Shown here in pieces: positions 16,020 through 24,742 of a stretch of 54,974 nucleotides of DNA. Made by a program: the position numbers and the translations under genes. The DNA is from Natrialba asiatica DSM 12278. Lineage in GTDB: Archaea; Halobacteriota; Halobacteria; Halobacteriales; Natrialbaceae. The notes under the pieces were generated by a model, which was given only the letters and a program-made list of their open reading frames with translations, searched no databases and had not been told where the DNA came from. The DNA lies in contig NZ_AOIO01000023.1 of NCBI RefSeq assembly GCF_000337555.1, forward strand, positions 115,190 through 170,163, read 5' to 3'. Within the stretch, counting starts at the first letter, position 1, and each line of letters starts with the position of its first letter.

Positions 16020-19000
16020 GTGAGCGAACACGATATCTCCGCGGCGGATCTCACCCTCCCGATCAAACGCACCGACGGTGAGACGCTCGAGCAGCGACTG
16101 ACCGCAAACGCCTACAACAACATCCTTCCCGCACGCTACCTGCGCAAGGACGCCAACGGCGACCTCATCGAAGAACAGGAGGACCTCTTCGAACGAGTCG
16201 GCAAGAACATCGCTCTGGCGGAAGCCGTCTACGAGGCCGAAAATCAGGACACGGAAATCACCGTCACGCCAGACCAGCTTAAACCGGACCACCCCCGACG
16301 AGACGAACTCGCCGCGGAGGTCTTCGGCGCTGGCACCACGGCCGACGACGATGTCGAAACGGAGCTCACCGAACACAACGTCAACAAGTTCGCCTACGAG
16401 ACCGTTGTTCCAGAACTTCCGGACACGGTCCGCGAGCACGTCGAGGACGTCGCCGAAACGTTCACCGAGGGCATGGAATCGCTTTCGTTCATGCCGAACT
16501 CGCCGACGCTGATGAACGCCGGCGACGAACTCCAGCAGCTGTCGGCCTGTTTCGTCATGAGCCCGGACGACGACCTCTCGGACATCCACGAGACCGCAAA
16601 GAAGGCCGCGGAGGTCTTCCAGTCCGGTGGCGGCGTCGGCTACGGGTTCTGGCAACTGCGCCCCTACGGCGACGCGGTCGGCTCCACCGGCGGTATCGCC
16701 TCGGGCCCGATCACCTTCATGCGGACCTACGACCAGCTCTGCGAGACCATCGCCCAGGGCGGTACCCGCCGCGGTGCCCAGATGGGTATCATGCGCGTCT
16801 CCCACCCCGACGTCATCGAGTTCATCCACGCGAAGAACAAGGACGTCTCGCTGGCTCACTGTCTCCGTCTCAACGACCCCGACGACTACACGTACACCTC
16901 CTTCAGCGAAGCGCTCGAGGAGGCCCGCGGCCTGATCGACGAAGACGGCCGCGTCCCGAAGCATCTGCGCAACGCCGTCGAAGGCCATCTCTCTAACTTC
17001 AATATCTCCGTCGGCGTCACCGACGCGTTCATGGAGGCCGTCCAAAACGGCGACGAGTACACGTTCACCAACCCGCGCACGGAAGAGCCGCACATCGCGA
17101 CCGAGGAAACCAAGGAGATGTACAGCCGCTACGATCTCGGCGAGCACGTCGAGGTCGGCGAGCCGCTGTCGATTCCGGCTGAACTCATCTTCGAACGCAT
17201 CGTCGAGGGCGCTCACGAAAACGGTGAGCCCGGCGTCATTTACCTCGAGCGGGTGAACAAGGAACATTCCTTCGACACCGAAGCGAACCCCGACCACAGA
17301 ATACTTGCAACAAACCCCTGTGGAGAACAGCCCCTAGAGGAACACGAGGCCTGCAACCTCGGCCACATCAACCTCTCGACGCTCGCCGATCAGGCAGCAC
17401 CCGACTGGCGGGTCTGGTCCGAGGAGCACGCGGACGAGTTCACCTCGCGAGCCGAGGCCATCGACGCCTTCCTCGCGGAGGCTATCGACTACGACGAGTT
17501 CGACGAGCGCATCGAGTACGGGACGCGCTTCCTCGAAAACGTCGTGACGATGTCGGACTTCCCGGTCGAAGAGATCGAAGAGACGGTCCGGGACATGCGC
17601 AAGATCGGCCTGGGAATCATGGGGCTGGCACAGTTGTACGTTCAGCTCGGCGTCAAATACGGCAGCGAGGAGGGCAACGAAATCGCCCGCCAGCTGATGA
17701 CCCACATCAACCACGGCGCGAAGGCAAAGAGCCACGAACTCGCCGAAGAGCGCGGGTCCTTTAACGACTGGGACGACTCGAAGTACGCGGCTCCGACCGA
17801 GTACCGCGAGTGGTTCGAGCGCCAGACCGGCGAGGACGCCGACGAGTGGGAGGACGGGTTCCCCATTCGGAACCACAACGTAACGACCATCGCCCCCACG
17901 GGCACCACGAGTATGGTCGGCAACACGACCGGCGGCTGTGAGCCGATCTACAACGTCGCCTACTACAAGAACGTCACCGACGACGTGCAGGGCGACGAGA
18001 TGCTGGTCGAGTTCGACGACTACTTCCTGCGCACCTTGGAGGCCAACGACATCGACGTCGAAGCCGTCAAGGAAGAGGCCCAGGAACAGATGGCGACCAA
18101 CCAGTTCGAGGGTGTCGAAGGACTCTCGACGGTGCCGGACGCGATCGGCGAACTGTTCGTCATCACCGCGGACCTCTCCGCGAAAGACCACGCCGCCGTC
18201 CAGTGTGCCTGCCAGAAGGGCGTCGACTCCGCGATTTCGAAGACCGTCAACGCGCCGAACGACTCCACGCTCGAGGACGCAAAGGAGGTCTTCGAGTGGG
18301 TCTACGAGAACGGCGGCAAGGGCGTTACCTACTACCGCGACGGCACCCGGTCGAAGCAGGTGCTCACCACGCGCGCCGAGAACACCGACTTCGCGGACGA
18401 AACCGAAGCGGCCGAGGCCCTCGTCGACCAGATCGACGAGATCTTCGGCGGTCTCGAAGCCTTCCTCGAGAGCGAGGACGTGCAGGCAGTACTCGAGGAG
18501 GACGTCGACGAACTCGCCGGCGACGCTCGCGATGCCGCTGCAGAACCGGATCGAGAGCCGGTTCACGTCGACTTCACCGAAAAGCGTGAGCGTCCCGACG
18601 CGCTGCAGGGCGTCAGCCAGCGCATCGACACCGGCTACGGCAAGGTCTACGTGACGATCAACGAAGATCCCGAAACCGGCCAGCCGTTCGAACTGTTCGC
18701 CAACATCGGTCACTCCGGCGGCTTTACGAACTCCTTTACCGAAGCGCTCGCGAAGGTCATCTCGACCTCGCTGCGTTCGGGCGTCGACCCCGACGAAATC
18801 GTCGACGAACTCTGTGGCACCCGGAGTCCGAAGGTCGCCTGGGACAAGGGCGAACAGATCCAGTCGATCCCCGATGCAATCGGCACCGCGATGCGCCGAT
18901 ACCTCGAAGACGAGATCGACAAGCCGTATCCAACCCAGCAAACCCTGGAGGACGCAGCCGAGACGGGAACGGACGCCGAGTTCAGCGAGCCGGAAACCGA

Positions 19001-19157
19001 CGGCGGTGCAGGCGTTGCCGACCGCGACGGTGACGATGCGACGCAGGATCTCATCGACGCCGGCGAGTCGCCGGAGTGTCCCGAGTGTGGCTCCCTGTCG
19101 CTTTACTTCTCCGAAGGCTGCAAGACCTGTGAGTCCTGTGGCTGGAGCGAGTGCTAA
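16020..19157 (+). CDS. nrdJ: Adenosylcobalamin-dependent (class II) ribonucleotide reductase
   Basis: Makes deoxyribonucleotides using a B12-generated thiyl radical. 1045 residues from GTG 16020. The barrel shows QQLSACFVMSPDD (first redox Cys), GGGVGYGF, GGTRRGAQMG, then ATNPCGEQPLEEHEACNLG with the radical Cys at residue 434 and the catalytic Glu, and APTGTTSMVGNTTGGCEP. No N-terminal ATP cone is obvious. The C-terminus carries a CPECG...CKTCESCGWSEC cluster, matching the redox or zinc tail of class II enzymes. No intein interrupts it, but about 13 codons around C434 use codons (AGA, ATA, CTA, TGT) unlike the rest of the gene. It is single-gene, with its own promoter. Confidence 0.95.
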   Translation: MSEHDISAADLTLPIKRTDGETLEQRLTANAYNNILPARYLRKDANGDLIEEQEDLFERVGKNIALAEAVYEAENQDTEITVTPDQLKPDHPRRDELAAEVFGAGTTADDDVETELTEHNVNKFAYETVVPELPDTVREHVEDVAETFTEGMESLSFMPNSPTLMNAGDELQQLSACFVMSPDDDLSDIHETAKKAAEVFQSGGGVGYGFWQLRPYGDAVGSTGGIASGPITFMRTYDQLCETIAQGGTRRGAQMGIMRVSHPDVIEFIHAKNKDVSLAHCLRLNDPDDYTYTSFSEALEEARGLIDEDGRVPKHLRNAVEGHLSNFNISVGVTDAFMEAVQNGDEYTFTNPRTEEPHIATEETKEMYSRYDLGEHVEVGEPLSIPAELIFERIVEGAHENGEPGVIYLERVNKEHSFDTEANPDHRILATNPCGEQPLEEHEACNLGHINLSTLADQAAPDWRVWSEEHADEFTSRAEAIDAFLAEAIDYDEFDERIEYGTRFLENVVTMSDFPVEEIEETVRDMRKIGLGIMGLAQLYVQLGVKYGSEEGNEIARQLMTHINHGAKAKSHELAEERGSFNDWDDSKYAAPTEYREWFERQTGEDADEWEDGFPIRNHNVTTIAPTGTTSMVGNTTGGCEPIYNVAYYKNVTDDVQGDEMLVEFDDYFLRTLEANDIDVEAVKEEAQEQMATNQFEGVEGLSTVPDAIGELFVITADLSAKDHAAVQCACQKGVDSAISKTVNAPNDSTLEDAKEVFEWVYENGGKGVTYYRDGTRSKQVLTTRAENTDFADETEAAEALVDQIDEIFGGLEAFLESEDVQAVLEEDVDELAGDARDAAAEPDREPVHVDFTEKRERPDALQGVSQRIDTGYGKVYVTINEDPETGQPFELFANIGHSGGFTNSFTEALAKVISTSLRSGVDPDEIVDELCGTRSPKVAWDKGEQIQSIPDAIGTAMRRYLEDEIDKPYPTQQTLEDAAETGTDAEFSEPETDGGAGVADRDGDDATQDLIDAGESPECPECGSLSLYFSEGCKTCESCGWSEC

Positions 19158-19275
19158 GCGGGCGACGTAGCGAAGCGACCTCGGTTTCGTTTCCGGTCGA
19201 TTTTCGTTTTCAATCGCGTTCCGTCTCCGAATCGGATCACCAACACTTAGCACCGTACGGCCGGTAGTGAATCGT

Positions 19276-19446
19276 ATGGCCGGCGACGATGGCGGCGATA
19301 ACTTCGATCGGAATCAGACGGCCGCGGAGACTGCAGGAGGTCCGACCTGCCCTCGCTGCCGCGGCGAGTTATTCAAACGCCACTGCAAGTACGTCTGTCC
19401 GCAACACGGTGTCGTGTACGATTGTGCCGATACGTTCTGGACGTAA
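19276..19446 (+). CDS. Small CxxC zinc-finger protein (HVO_2523-like)
   Basis: A 56-residue protein from ATG 19276, with a CTTAGC box about 28 nt upstream, so probably leaderless. After a D/G/N-rich head it reads CPRCRGELFKRHCKYVCPQHGVVYDCADTFW. Four to five Cys and two His can bind zinc (CPRC, then C/CPQH). This matches the small haloarchaeal zinc-finger family typified, from memory, by HVO_2523. Such proteins lack an assigned activity; some affect biofilm or motility. It is convergent with the TVP38-like gene. Confidence 0.75.
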   Translation: MAGDDGGDNFDRNQTAAETAGGPTCPRCRGELFKRHCKYVCPQHGVVYDCADTFWT

Positions 19447-19527
19447 GGCGACGCACGCTGTGTCACGGCCGTCCAGTGCAGGGAGCGTGCATCGGTGAAA
19501 CCAGGTACCAGAGTACTGACATCGCAG

Positions 19528-20265
19528 TTACCGACTCCCGGTGGACCGCTGTTGCCGCGAGCGAACCACGCGGTAGACCGGTCCAGCAAGTAAACACGAC
19601 ACGGCCAGACAACAGGCGACCGATAGCACCAACCCGAGTTCACCGACGCCATCAGTTTCGACCGTGCCAGCGGACGCGCCGACGACGACCGCGCCGATTG
19701 TCCACGGGAGTTCGCCGAGGAGGGTCCCGAGAACGAACGTGCGAAAGGAGACACCGCTGACCGCCGCAGCGCACGTCGAGAGGTCGGAGGGGACCGGTGC
19801 CAACCGCGAGGCTGTGACCCCGCGAAGCGGGCCCGCGGCTCCGTAGTAGCGGGCGATGACCGCGTTTGTCCGCTGGAGCAGTCCGGCAAACGGCGATTCG
19901 CGTGCGCGTTCGCGTTCATCTGCCTGCGTATCGGTACTGCCGTCGGCACCGTCACCGGCAGCGATCCGAACGCCCAGAAAGACCGGCGTAACGGTGACGA
20001 CGACGCCACCGAGCGCGAACGGAACTCCCATTGCGATACCGTACCCGTACCCGACGACGGCAGCAAGCGGCGTCGTTGGCCAGGCAAATAGCGGTCGAAC
20101 GAGATAGAGTCCGGCGACGGCTATACCGAACGCGACAGGGTTCGCTGCCAGCGATCCGACGGCCGCAACGACCGACGACGGCGAAACGAGAAGTCCCGCA
20201 GTGACGGCTGCGCTGGCGACGAGCACGCCAGCGAGAACTCGCGTCGAGATCGGCAGCACCGACAT
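19528..20265 (-). CDS. TVP38/TMEM64-family (DedA-like) membrane protein
   Basis: A 245-residue protein from ATG 20265 (MSVLPISTRVLAG). It has about five membrane segments and the VTT-domain core: LYLVRPLFAWPTTPLAAVVGYGYG near residue 50, then RYYGAAGPLRGVTASRLAPVPSDLSTCAAAVSGVSFRTFVLGTLLGELPW, with the conserved R...P and G...P residues. A charged E/R-rich loop of about 25 residues separates the halves. Relatives are lipid scramblase or undecaprenyl-phosphate carriers; the substrate here is not known. The upstream frame extension is Arg-rich and rejected. Confidence 0.85.
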   Translation of the reverse strand: MSVLPISTRVLAGVLVASAAVTAGLLVSPSSVVAAVGSLAANPVAFGIAVAGLYLVRPLFAWPTTPLAAVVGYGYGIAMGVPFALGGVVVTVTPVFLGVRIAAGDGADGSTDTQADERERARESPFAGLLQRTNAVIARYYGAAGPLRGVTASRLAPVPSDLSTCAAAVSGVSFRTFVLGTLLGELPWTIGAVVVGASAGTVETDGVGELGLVLSVACCLAVSCLLAGPVYRVVRSRQQRSTGSR

Positions 20266-20465
20266 CGGTCGGGATTTTTCGGCAATCGTTGAAGCCTTTG
20301 TGCTCCGACGCTGTCGGTTACCGTCCGCGCGAATTGCGAACTGACGGCTACGACCACCATCACGACTGTGACCACGGCCACAACCAGAACCATAACTACA
20401 ACCGTAAAGCCGCTCGTTCGGACACGTCACAACGTTTATTCGCCCCGCTCTGTGACCTCCCATCG

Positions 20466-20924
20466 ATGGCGCGCGACGGGTCCGGGAACGAACACGAACG
20501 CGAGCAACGTGAGCGTGCAGACAACACAGAAACCGAGCCACAGCACCACGGACAGTCCAACAGCCACGACGACCGCGTCGAACTCGGCCTCGCACTCCTC
20601 GAGCGCCTCGAACACGACTCCCTCTCGCTCGCCGACGTCGTCGATCGAATCGAGACGGTCACGACCGATCCCACGATCACCCGAACCATCCTCGACGAAG
20701 CCGAACTTCGCGGAATTATCGACCGCGAGGACGGCATCGTCCGACCGAAAAGCCGCCAGTACGTTCGCTTCGAACAGGACGTCGTCACCAAAGACGGCGA
20801 GTTCAGTTGCCGCCGGTGCGGCTGTGGCCTCTCGACCGGCTACTTCATCACGCTCGACGCGGGTGAACTCGGGCCCTTCGGCTCGTCGTGTATCCGGAAG
20901 GTGACCGGACGCGAGACGGACTGA
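20466..20924 (+). CDS. DUF5830-family haloarchaeal protein
   Basis: A 152-residue protein from ATG 20466. An acidic/His-rich head of about 35 residues is followed by VELGLALLERLEHDSLSLADVVDRIETVTTDP, a helical domain, then a zinc-ribbon-like SCRRCGCGLSTGYFI...GPFGSSCIRKVTG with CRRCGC and a third Cys. It matches the conserved haloarchaeal DUF5830 family as I remember it; the helical part with TILDEAELRGIIDREDG looks like a winged helix. Nucleic-acid binding is likely but not shown. It is divergent from the TVP38-like gene. Confidence 0.75.
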   Translation: MARDGSGNEHEREQRERADNTETEPQHHGQSNSHDDRVELGLALLERLEHDSLSLADVVDRIETVTTDPTITRTILDEAELRGIIDREDGIVRPKSRQYVRFEQDVVTKDGEFSCRRCGCGLSTGYFITLDAGELGPFGSSCIRKVTGRETD

Positions 20925-21038
20925 CTGAGTGCACGGCAGCGAGAGCGACGACTGGTGGTCGTGTGACCCGCCCCCAGATCAGTGCGACAACAACGGAGCG
21001 GGGAGTAGAGAGTAAAGAGTGCGCCGGCAACTGCGACG

Positions 21039-22277
21039 TTATCGGCCCTGGCGAAGTTCAGTAATTAACTGTTCGATCGTCTGTTGTTGTTGCTCGATGA
21101 GTTCGTTCTGTTCCTCGAGTGCCGCCTCGAGCGTGTCGAGTCGGTCGAGGACTTCGGGGTCGGTACCGGCGCTGGGAGTATCGCTCGTCGCTGCCCCCTG
21201 GGTCGCTCCCGCACCCGAACCTCCACCCGCACCGGACCCAGCAGCCGAACTGAACTCGTTCTCCCCGGCGGCCTCGTCGGTCTCGTCAAAAATCGAATCG
21301 GTATCGACGATTCCGGAGTCGGTCTCGGGAGCGGCGCCAGACGATTGCTCCGAAACGGTGGCGGTGTGGGCTGAGTCGGAAGCGCTGGATTGAGCGTGGG
21401 ACTGAGGCTGAGACTGCGTTTCTGCACGGCCCGACTGGCTCTCAGCCGAACGCGCGTCCGCTTGCTGGCCAAGCGGATCAGCGGAATGATCCTGCTGTGT
21501 CTGGCTCCGGGATGGATCGCGCTCTCGCTCTCCATCATCGTGGTCCGTCAACTCTGGCGGGTTGGCGTCGAGCGGGTCGACACCGTCGCCGAAATCCATC
21601 GAGGCGTCGGACGTTCCGGTATCGTCATCGGAGTCGTCTTCGCCGACGGTCTCGTTGAGTTCGGCGAGCGACTCGACATCGTGGTACTCGAACAGTGCAC
21701 GCTGGAGGCGCTCGCGGAGGTCGTTTGCTTCGTCGTTCGGGGCCTTGATCCGCTGCGGGCGGCCGTCGACGGAAAGGACGATCTGAGTAGCGACGCTGCC
21801 GTCCTCGAACGAAAGGTTCGTCACGTCTTCGAAGGCGTACTCCTCGTAGTCCTCGTCCCAGACTGCGCCACCGATGTGTTTGACTAACCGATCGCTCGTG
21901 ATGAGCAGCGTGAGTTCGCTAAAGCGATACGTTTGGACGACCGTCTCACCGGGCTCCGTAATCTCGTTGCCGTTCAAAATACCCGCAATCACCGGGTGCA
22001 ACGCATCGTCCGTCTTGCTCGACGGAACGGAGAATTCCTGTGTGCCCTCAAGTGCGTACTCGAGCGTGAATTTGGTCTTGCGACGACCCTCCGAGAGAGT
22101 GAGTCGATCCGCGTCGTGGGAATACTCGTTGACCGATTCGTCGCTCAAGAGTCCCTCCGAACGGTAAACGAGCGTCCGCGAGGGCGTAATGAAGAGTTCA
22201 TCCTCGCCGCCGAGAGAGACGCGTGCCGCGATCTCCTCGCCATCGAGAGTAGACTGAACGATGCCGGGAACGTTCAT
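21039..22277 (-). CDS. DUF7115-family protein with PH-like domains and coiled-coil tail
   Basis: A 412-residue protein from ATG 22277 (MNVPGIVQSTLDGEE), with a TTTATC box about 30 nt upstream. Residues 1-200 contain two beta-rich halves (SLGGEDELFITPSRTLVYRSEG and RFSELTLLITSDRLVKHIGG) typical of bPH/PH-like proteins. Residues 205-370 are S/Q/D/E-rich low complexity. The last 45 residues, with LDTLEAALEEQNELIEQQQQTIEQLITEL, are a clear coiled coil for oligomerisation. It matches the haloarchaeal DUF7115 family from memory. Function unknown. It is divergent from tRNA-Met. Confidence 0.8.
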   Translation of the reverse strand: MNVPGIVQSTLDGEEIAARVSLGGEDELFITPSRTLVYRSEGLLSDESVNEYSHDADRLTLSEGRRKTKFTLEYALEGTQEFSVPSSKTDDALHPVIAGILNGNEITEPGETVVQTYRFSELTLLITSDRLVKHIGGAVWDEDYEEYAFEDVTNLSFEDGSVATQIVLSVDGRPQRIKAPNDEANDLRERLQRALFEYHDVESLAELNETVGEDDSDDDTGTSDASMDFGDGVDPLDANPPELTDHDDGERERDPSRSQTQQDHSADPLGQQADARSAESQSGRAETQSQPQSHAQSSASDSAHTATVSEQSSGAAPETDSGIVDTDSIFDETDEAAGENEFSSAAGSGAGGGSGAGATQGAATSDTPSAGTDPEVLDRLDTLEAALEEQNELIEQQQQTIEQLITELRQGR

Positions 22278-22379
22278 GAAACGCAGTTCGTAATAACGTG
22301 TGATAAATCCGTGGGTCCAGATTGCACGACCGACGGGAATGAGAAGGTTAAAGAGAGAGACGGCACTACCGAAGAGTGA

Positions 22380-22531
22380 GCCCGGGTGGCTTAGCTGGAC
22401 ATAGCGCCGCACTCATAGGGTTCAGAGATTCGGTGCGGTTTCGCCTTGGAAGCCTCCGTGTCCCACAGAGGACTGCCGAGCCTCGGACCTGGGACATGCG
22501 GAGATCGAGGGTTCGGAGCCCTCCCCGGGCA
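22380..22531 (+). tRNA. Elongator tRNA-Met (CAU) with a 78-nt intron
   Basis: Exon 1 is 22380-22417 and exon 2 is 22496-22531; the intron is 22418-22495. The acceptor is GCCCGGG/CCCGGGC with discriminator A, the anticodon stem CCGCA/TGCGG and the loop CTCATAA after splicing, so the anticodon is CAT. Both splice borders can fold into a bulge-helix-bulge (TTCAG with CTGGG), the substrate of the archaeal splicing endonuclease. An intron of about 75 nt at this position is known in Haloferax elongator tRNA-Met. No CCA is encoded. Confidence 0.93.
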
Positions 22532-22869
22532 TTTACAACGTTCTTTCCAGTCGCTCTAACTACCCACAGAGTCCGTCGCGAATTCGGTACCGTTGGGAAC
22601 GACGCCGACGTATACGGAGAGTTGCGCTGTCTGCAACCGACATCGTCGTCCGGATTACCAGCGCCGAAGTTGTGATCTGAACGGTTGCTCGAAGCAGCGC
22701 GAAGATGATTCTCGCCAGGGATCAGGAGGAATGCCGACGAGAGCGTCCCGATTGACACCGCTATTCGAGAAAGCGAGTTCGATTACGTCGCTGAGCGGTG
22801 ACGGATTGAGCGTTCCCAGTGAGACGCGGACGGTGCCTATACCGGTGAAGGGAGTGGATGAGATGAGAT

Positions 22870-22932
22870 AGCAGGGAACTGCCCCCAGCATGGGTGTCCG
22901 TGGTTGGCAACGACGGATGTGCATTCCCTGCT
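22870..22932. repeat. Nested inverted repeats, possible structured RNA
   Basis: The outer arms AGCAGGGAA (22870-22878) and TTCCCTGCT (22924-22932) are perfectly complementary, and inside them TCCGT (22897-22901) pairs with ACGGA (22913-22917), with ATG/CAT extending it around short internal loops. The result is a 63-nt two-level stem in a region without genes. Confidence 0.45.
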
Positions 22933-23258
22933 CCCCAACGGTTTGTCCAGGGTCATGTAAAGATAGTGGCCAATCGGTGGAGGATTGCTGGGAAGTACGG
23001 GATTGCGTGTAGAACTCGAGAGTCCTATCTCGATAAATTGTTCAATCGTTCCCTTCCGAACGACGGAACTTCCCACCGGCGAATCCAACTGGGTACCAAT
23101 CAGTAATCCGGAAGCGATCAGCGGCGAATGGCATCGTAGAACGCTAGTGATGGCGGGCGGTCGTGAAACGCAGGAAATCGTCTCGAGCGTGAGTCGCGTA
23201 TATCGGTAGCGGGGGATGAGTTTCCGCTAATCCAACGGTTTGCGTATTACACCGGAAA

Positions 23259-23280
23259 GAGAGCGCCGAGAGGCGCTCTC
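23259..23280 (-). terminator. 9-bp hairpin, possible terminator
   Basis: The arms GAGAGCGCC and GGCGCTCTC with a 4-nt loop are followed on the minus strand by TTTCC. It lies about 215 nt after the stop of the Lys/His repeat gene and may end that transcript. Confidence 0.4.
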
Positions 23281-23495
23281 AAGCGGAATATGCACGAAGT
23301 GAAAAACGCGGACGGTCAAGTCAATCGGGTCCGAAAGTGAACCGGACTGGCCGGTATTCTGACTGTTAATCTCGTGTGTGAGGAATTTCAAGTGATTCCC
23401 GGCTCTGGTTCGCATTCGAAGCGATTTAAATCGTCCTCCAGAGCTTTTCAGCGAAAAGAATGGCTCAGACAGTGCATCCGTGACCGTTCGGGACC

Positions 23496-23915
23496 TTACA
23501 TACTGGAAGTGCCATTCGAGGTTTTGACACTGATTCCGTAATCCCCGATCCTGATTCGCATGCCGCCCAGCTCCACGACGATTCCGTTTTGCTTATGCCT
23601 CTCGTCCTTTTTGCCGTGTTTCTTGTCGTCCTTCTTGCCGTGTTTCTTGTCGTCCTTCTTGCCGTGTTTCTTGTCGTCCTTCTTGCCGTGTTTCTTGTCG
23701 TGTTTCTTGTCGTCCTTCTTGCCGTGTTTCTTGTCGTGTTTCTTGTCGTCCTTCTTGTCGTGTTTCTTGTCGTCCTTTTTGCCGTGTTTCTTGTCGTCCT
23801 TCTTCTCGCCGCTATGTGCGGAAGCGGCACCAGTCAGTCCGATCGCACCGAGACTGACGATCCCGGTCGTTCGGAGAACGTTGCGGCGCGTACTGGACGA
23901 GTGGTCGTCTGTCAT
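23496..23915 (-). CDS. Tat-exported Lys/His/Asp repeat protein
   Basis: A 139-residue protein with a twin-arginine signal (STRRNVLRTTGIVSLGA...ASA, cleavage likely after residue 33). Residues 38-103 are a tandem array of the octad KKDDKKHG with KKHD variants, giving about ten His, more than thirty Lys and many Asp. The last 35 residues, VVELGGMRIRIGDYGISVK, look like a short beta hairpin. A basic, His-rich repeat is very unusual in an acidic haloarchaeal proteome. A role in metal binding or surface/polymer binding is inferred; no family was recognised. The array is slippage-prone and its reverse strand also has long open frames. Confidence 0.8.
   Translation of the reverse strand: MTDDHSSSTRRNVLRTTGIVSLGAIGLTGAASAHSGEKKDDKKHGKKDDKKHDKKDDKKHDKKHGKKDDKKHDKKHGKKDDKKHGKKDDKKHGKKDDKKHGKKDERHKQNGIVVELGGMRIRIGDYGISVKTSNGTSSM
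23607..23804. repeat. Tandem 24-bp repeat array in the Lys/His gene
   Basis: Units of 24 bp (minus-strand core AAGAAGGACGACAAGAAACA), with some 9- to 15-bp partial units, run through 198 bp and code for KKDDKKHG. Units differ at few bases, so recent expansion or contraction is likely. Confidence 0.85.
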
Positions 23916-24742
23916 CTAATTCGCACCTCACTACTCACTCATCCAGATGCCATCATTAGTGGTAACAAATGTTACAATGTTAACCATCCCTAACTAGAAT
24001 CAAAACGATCGACCTAAAAGAGAGCTATCAGCCTCGCTTCCAAACAACTGCTCGAAATTCAGAGGACCCGTACCAAGTATGAAGCGGTGAACCTATTCGA
24101 ATGAGTGGTAGTCGGGTTGGAATCAGTAACCAACGTCATCACGAGAACAGTTCTGTCTTGTTTCGGAGTAATCAGCTATACGCTGCGAAGAGTCGGTGTT
24201 CGACCGAGTGTCAGTGGGCGTAGAACGCAAATAGTAATTTATTACTTCGCGATAATCGACACGTGCGTCTTCTAAACTGAATAACGGAGGCGAATTCATC
24301 ACTCGGTGTAACTGTTTCAGGGACGCGTGGCTGAACAACGTGTTTTCCGTACACTATTTCAATACGAATGCAATCAATATCGTTCGGGATTCGAGAGAAC
24401 TACGCCGAAAGAATCTACGTGCCCTCTACGCTGGGATAGCAGCTGCTTCTCGCTCGAGAGGGACACAAAAATAATCGAGTTCAACTCGGCCGAGGGGCGG
24501 ACCGCTTACGGTATCGAAAGCAGGTTCGAGAACGGCTATTCGGGCTCCGAGACGGTGACGGGGACGCTGGACGGCACAGTCACATACTCGTGTCGAGCGA
24601 GCGGCTCGCGATGAAACGGCCCCGGTTATCTACCGAATCGGCCCGCGAATCGGGAAATCGTCAGACGGGTGGCCGACGAGTGGCTGCCACGCGTCAGAAA
24701 ACCATCAGCGGTTTTATCTTGGATGGTGTGGCACAGCGTAGT
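23916..24742. other. Low-GC region without a convincing gene
   Basis: Roughly 45-50 percent GC by eye and no strong coding signal. Short frames at 24123-24338 (minus, 71 codons) and 24327-24614 (plus, 95 codons) have mixed codon use and no recognised domain; they may be remnants. The right end holds the promoter of the first HalOD1 gene. Confidence 0.45.
24711..24719 (+). promoter_or_regulatory. TATA box of the first HalOD1 gene
   Basis: GTTTTATCT is centred about 28 nt before ATG 24743, the spacing of a leaderless haloarchaeal transcript. It decides the start: the upstream frame extension would begin before the promoter. Confidence 0.6.

Larger units (their letters stand above)
22532..23495. 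other. Gene-poor region after tRNA-Met
   Basis: No convincing gene in 964 bp: the open frames are short, overlap each other and lack the acidic composition. Two structured places are listed separately: nested inverted repeats at 22870-22932 and a 9-bp hairpin at 23259-23280. GC is somewhat lower than in the neighbours. It could be decayed mobile DNA or encode a non-coding RNA. Confidence 0.5.

Noticed and set aside
15909..17297. 462-codon antisense frame opposite the first half of nrdJ
   Set aside because: Same shadow effect; its V/G/E/R-rich composition mirrors the codon bias of the real gene.
17334..19253. 639-codon antisense frame opposite nrdJ
   Set aside because: Long antisense frames are expected opposite GC-rich haloarchaeal genes. 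The sense strand matches a known enzyme along its whole length.
23607..23804. Possible CRISPR array
   Set aside because: The repeats are contiguous, in-frame 24-bp coding units with no variable spacers, and no cas gene is near.
23560..23993. Two plus-strand frames with hydrophobic repeats (CFLSSFLP and VFLVVLLA types)
   Set aside because: They are the complement of the Lys/His repeat. The minus strand has a proper Tat signal and a non-repeat C-terminus, so the hydrophobic text is a by-product, though a transcript test would settle it.
24123..24614. Two short overlapping frames (71 and 95 codons) in the low-GC region
   Set aside because: Mixed codon use and no domain or promoter; I describe them only as possible remnants.
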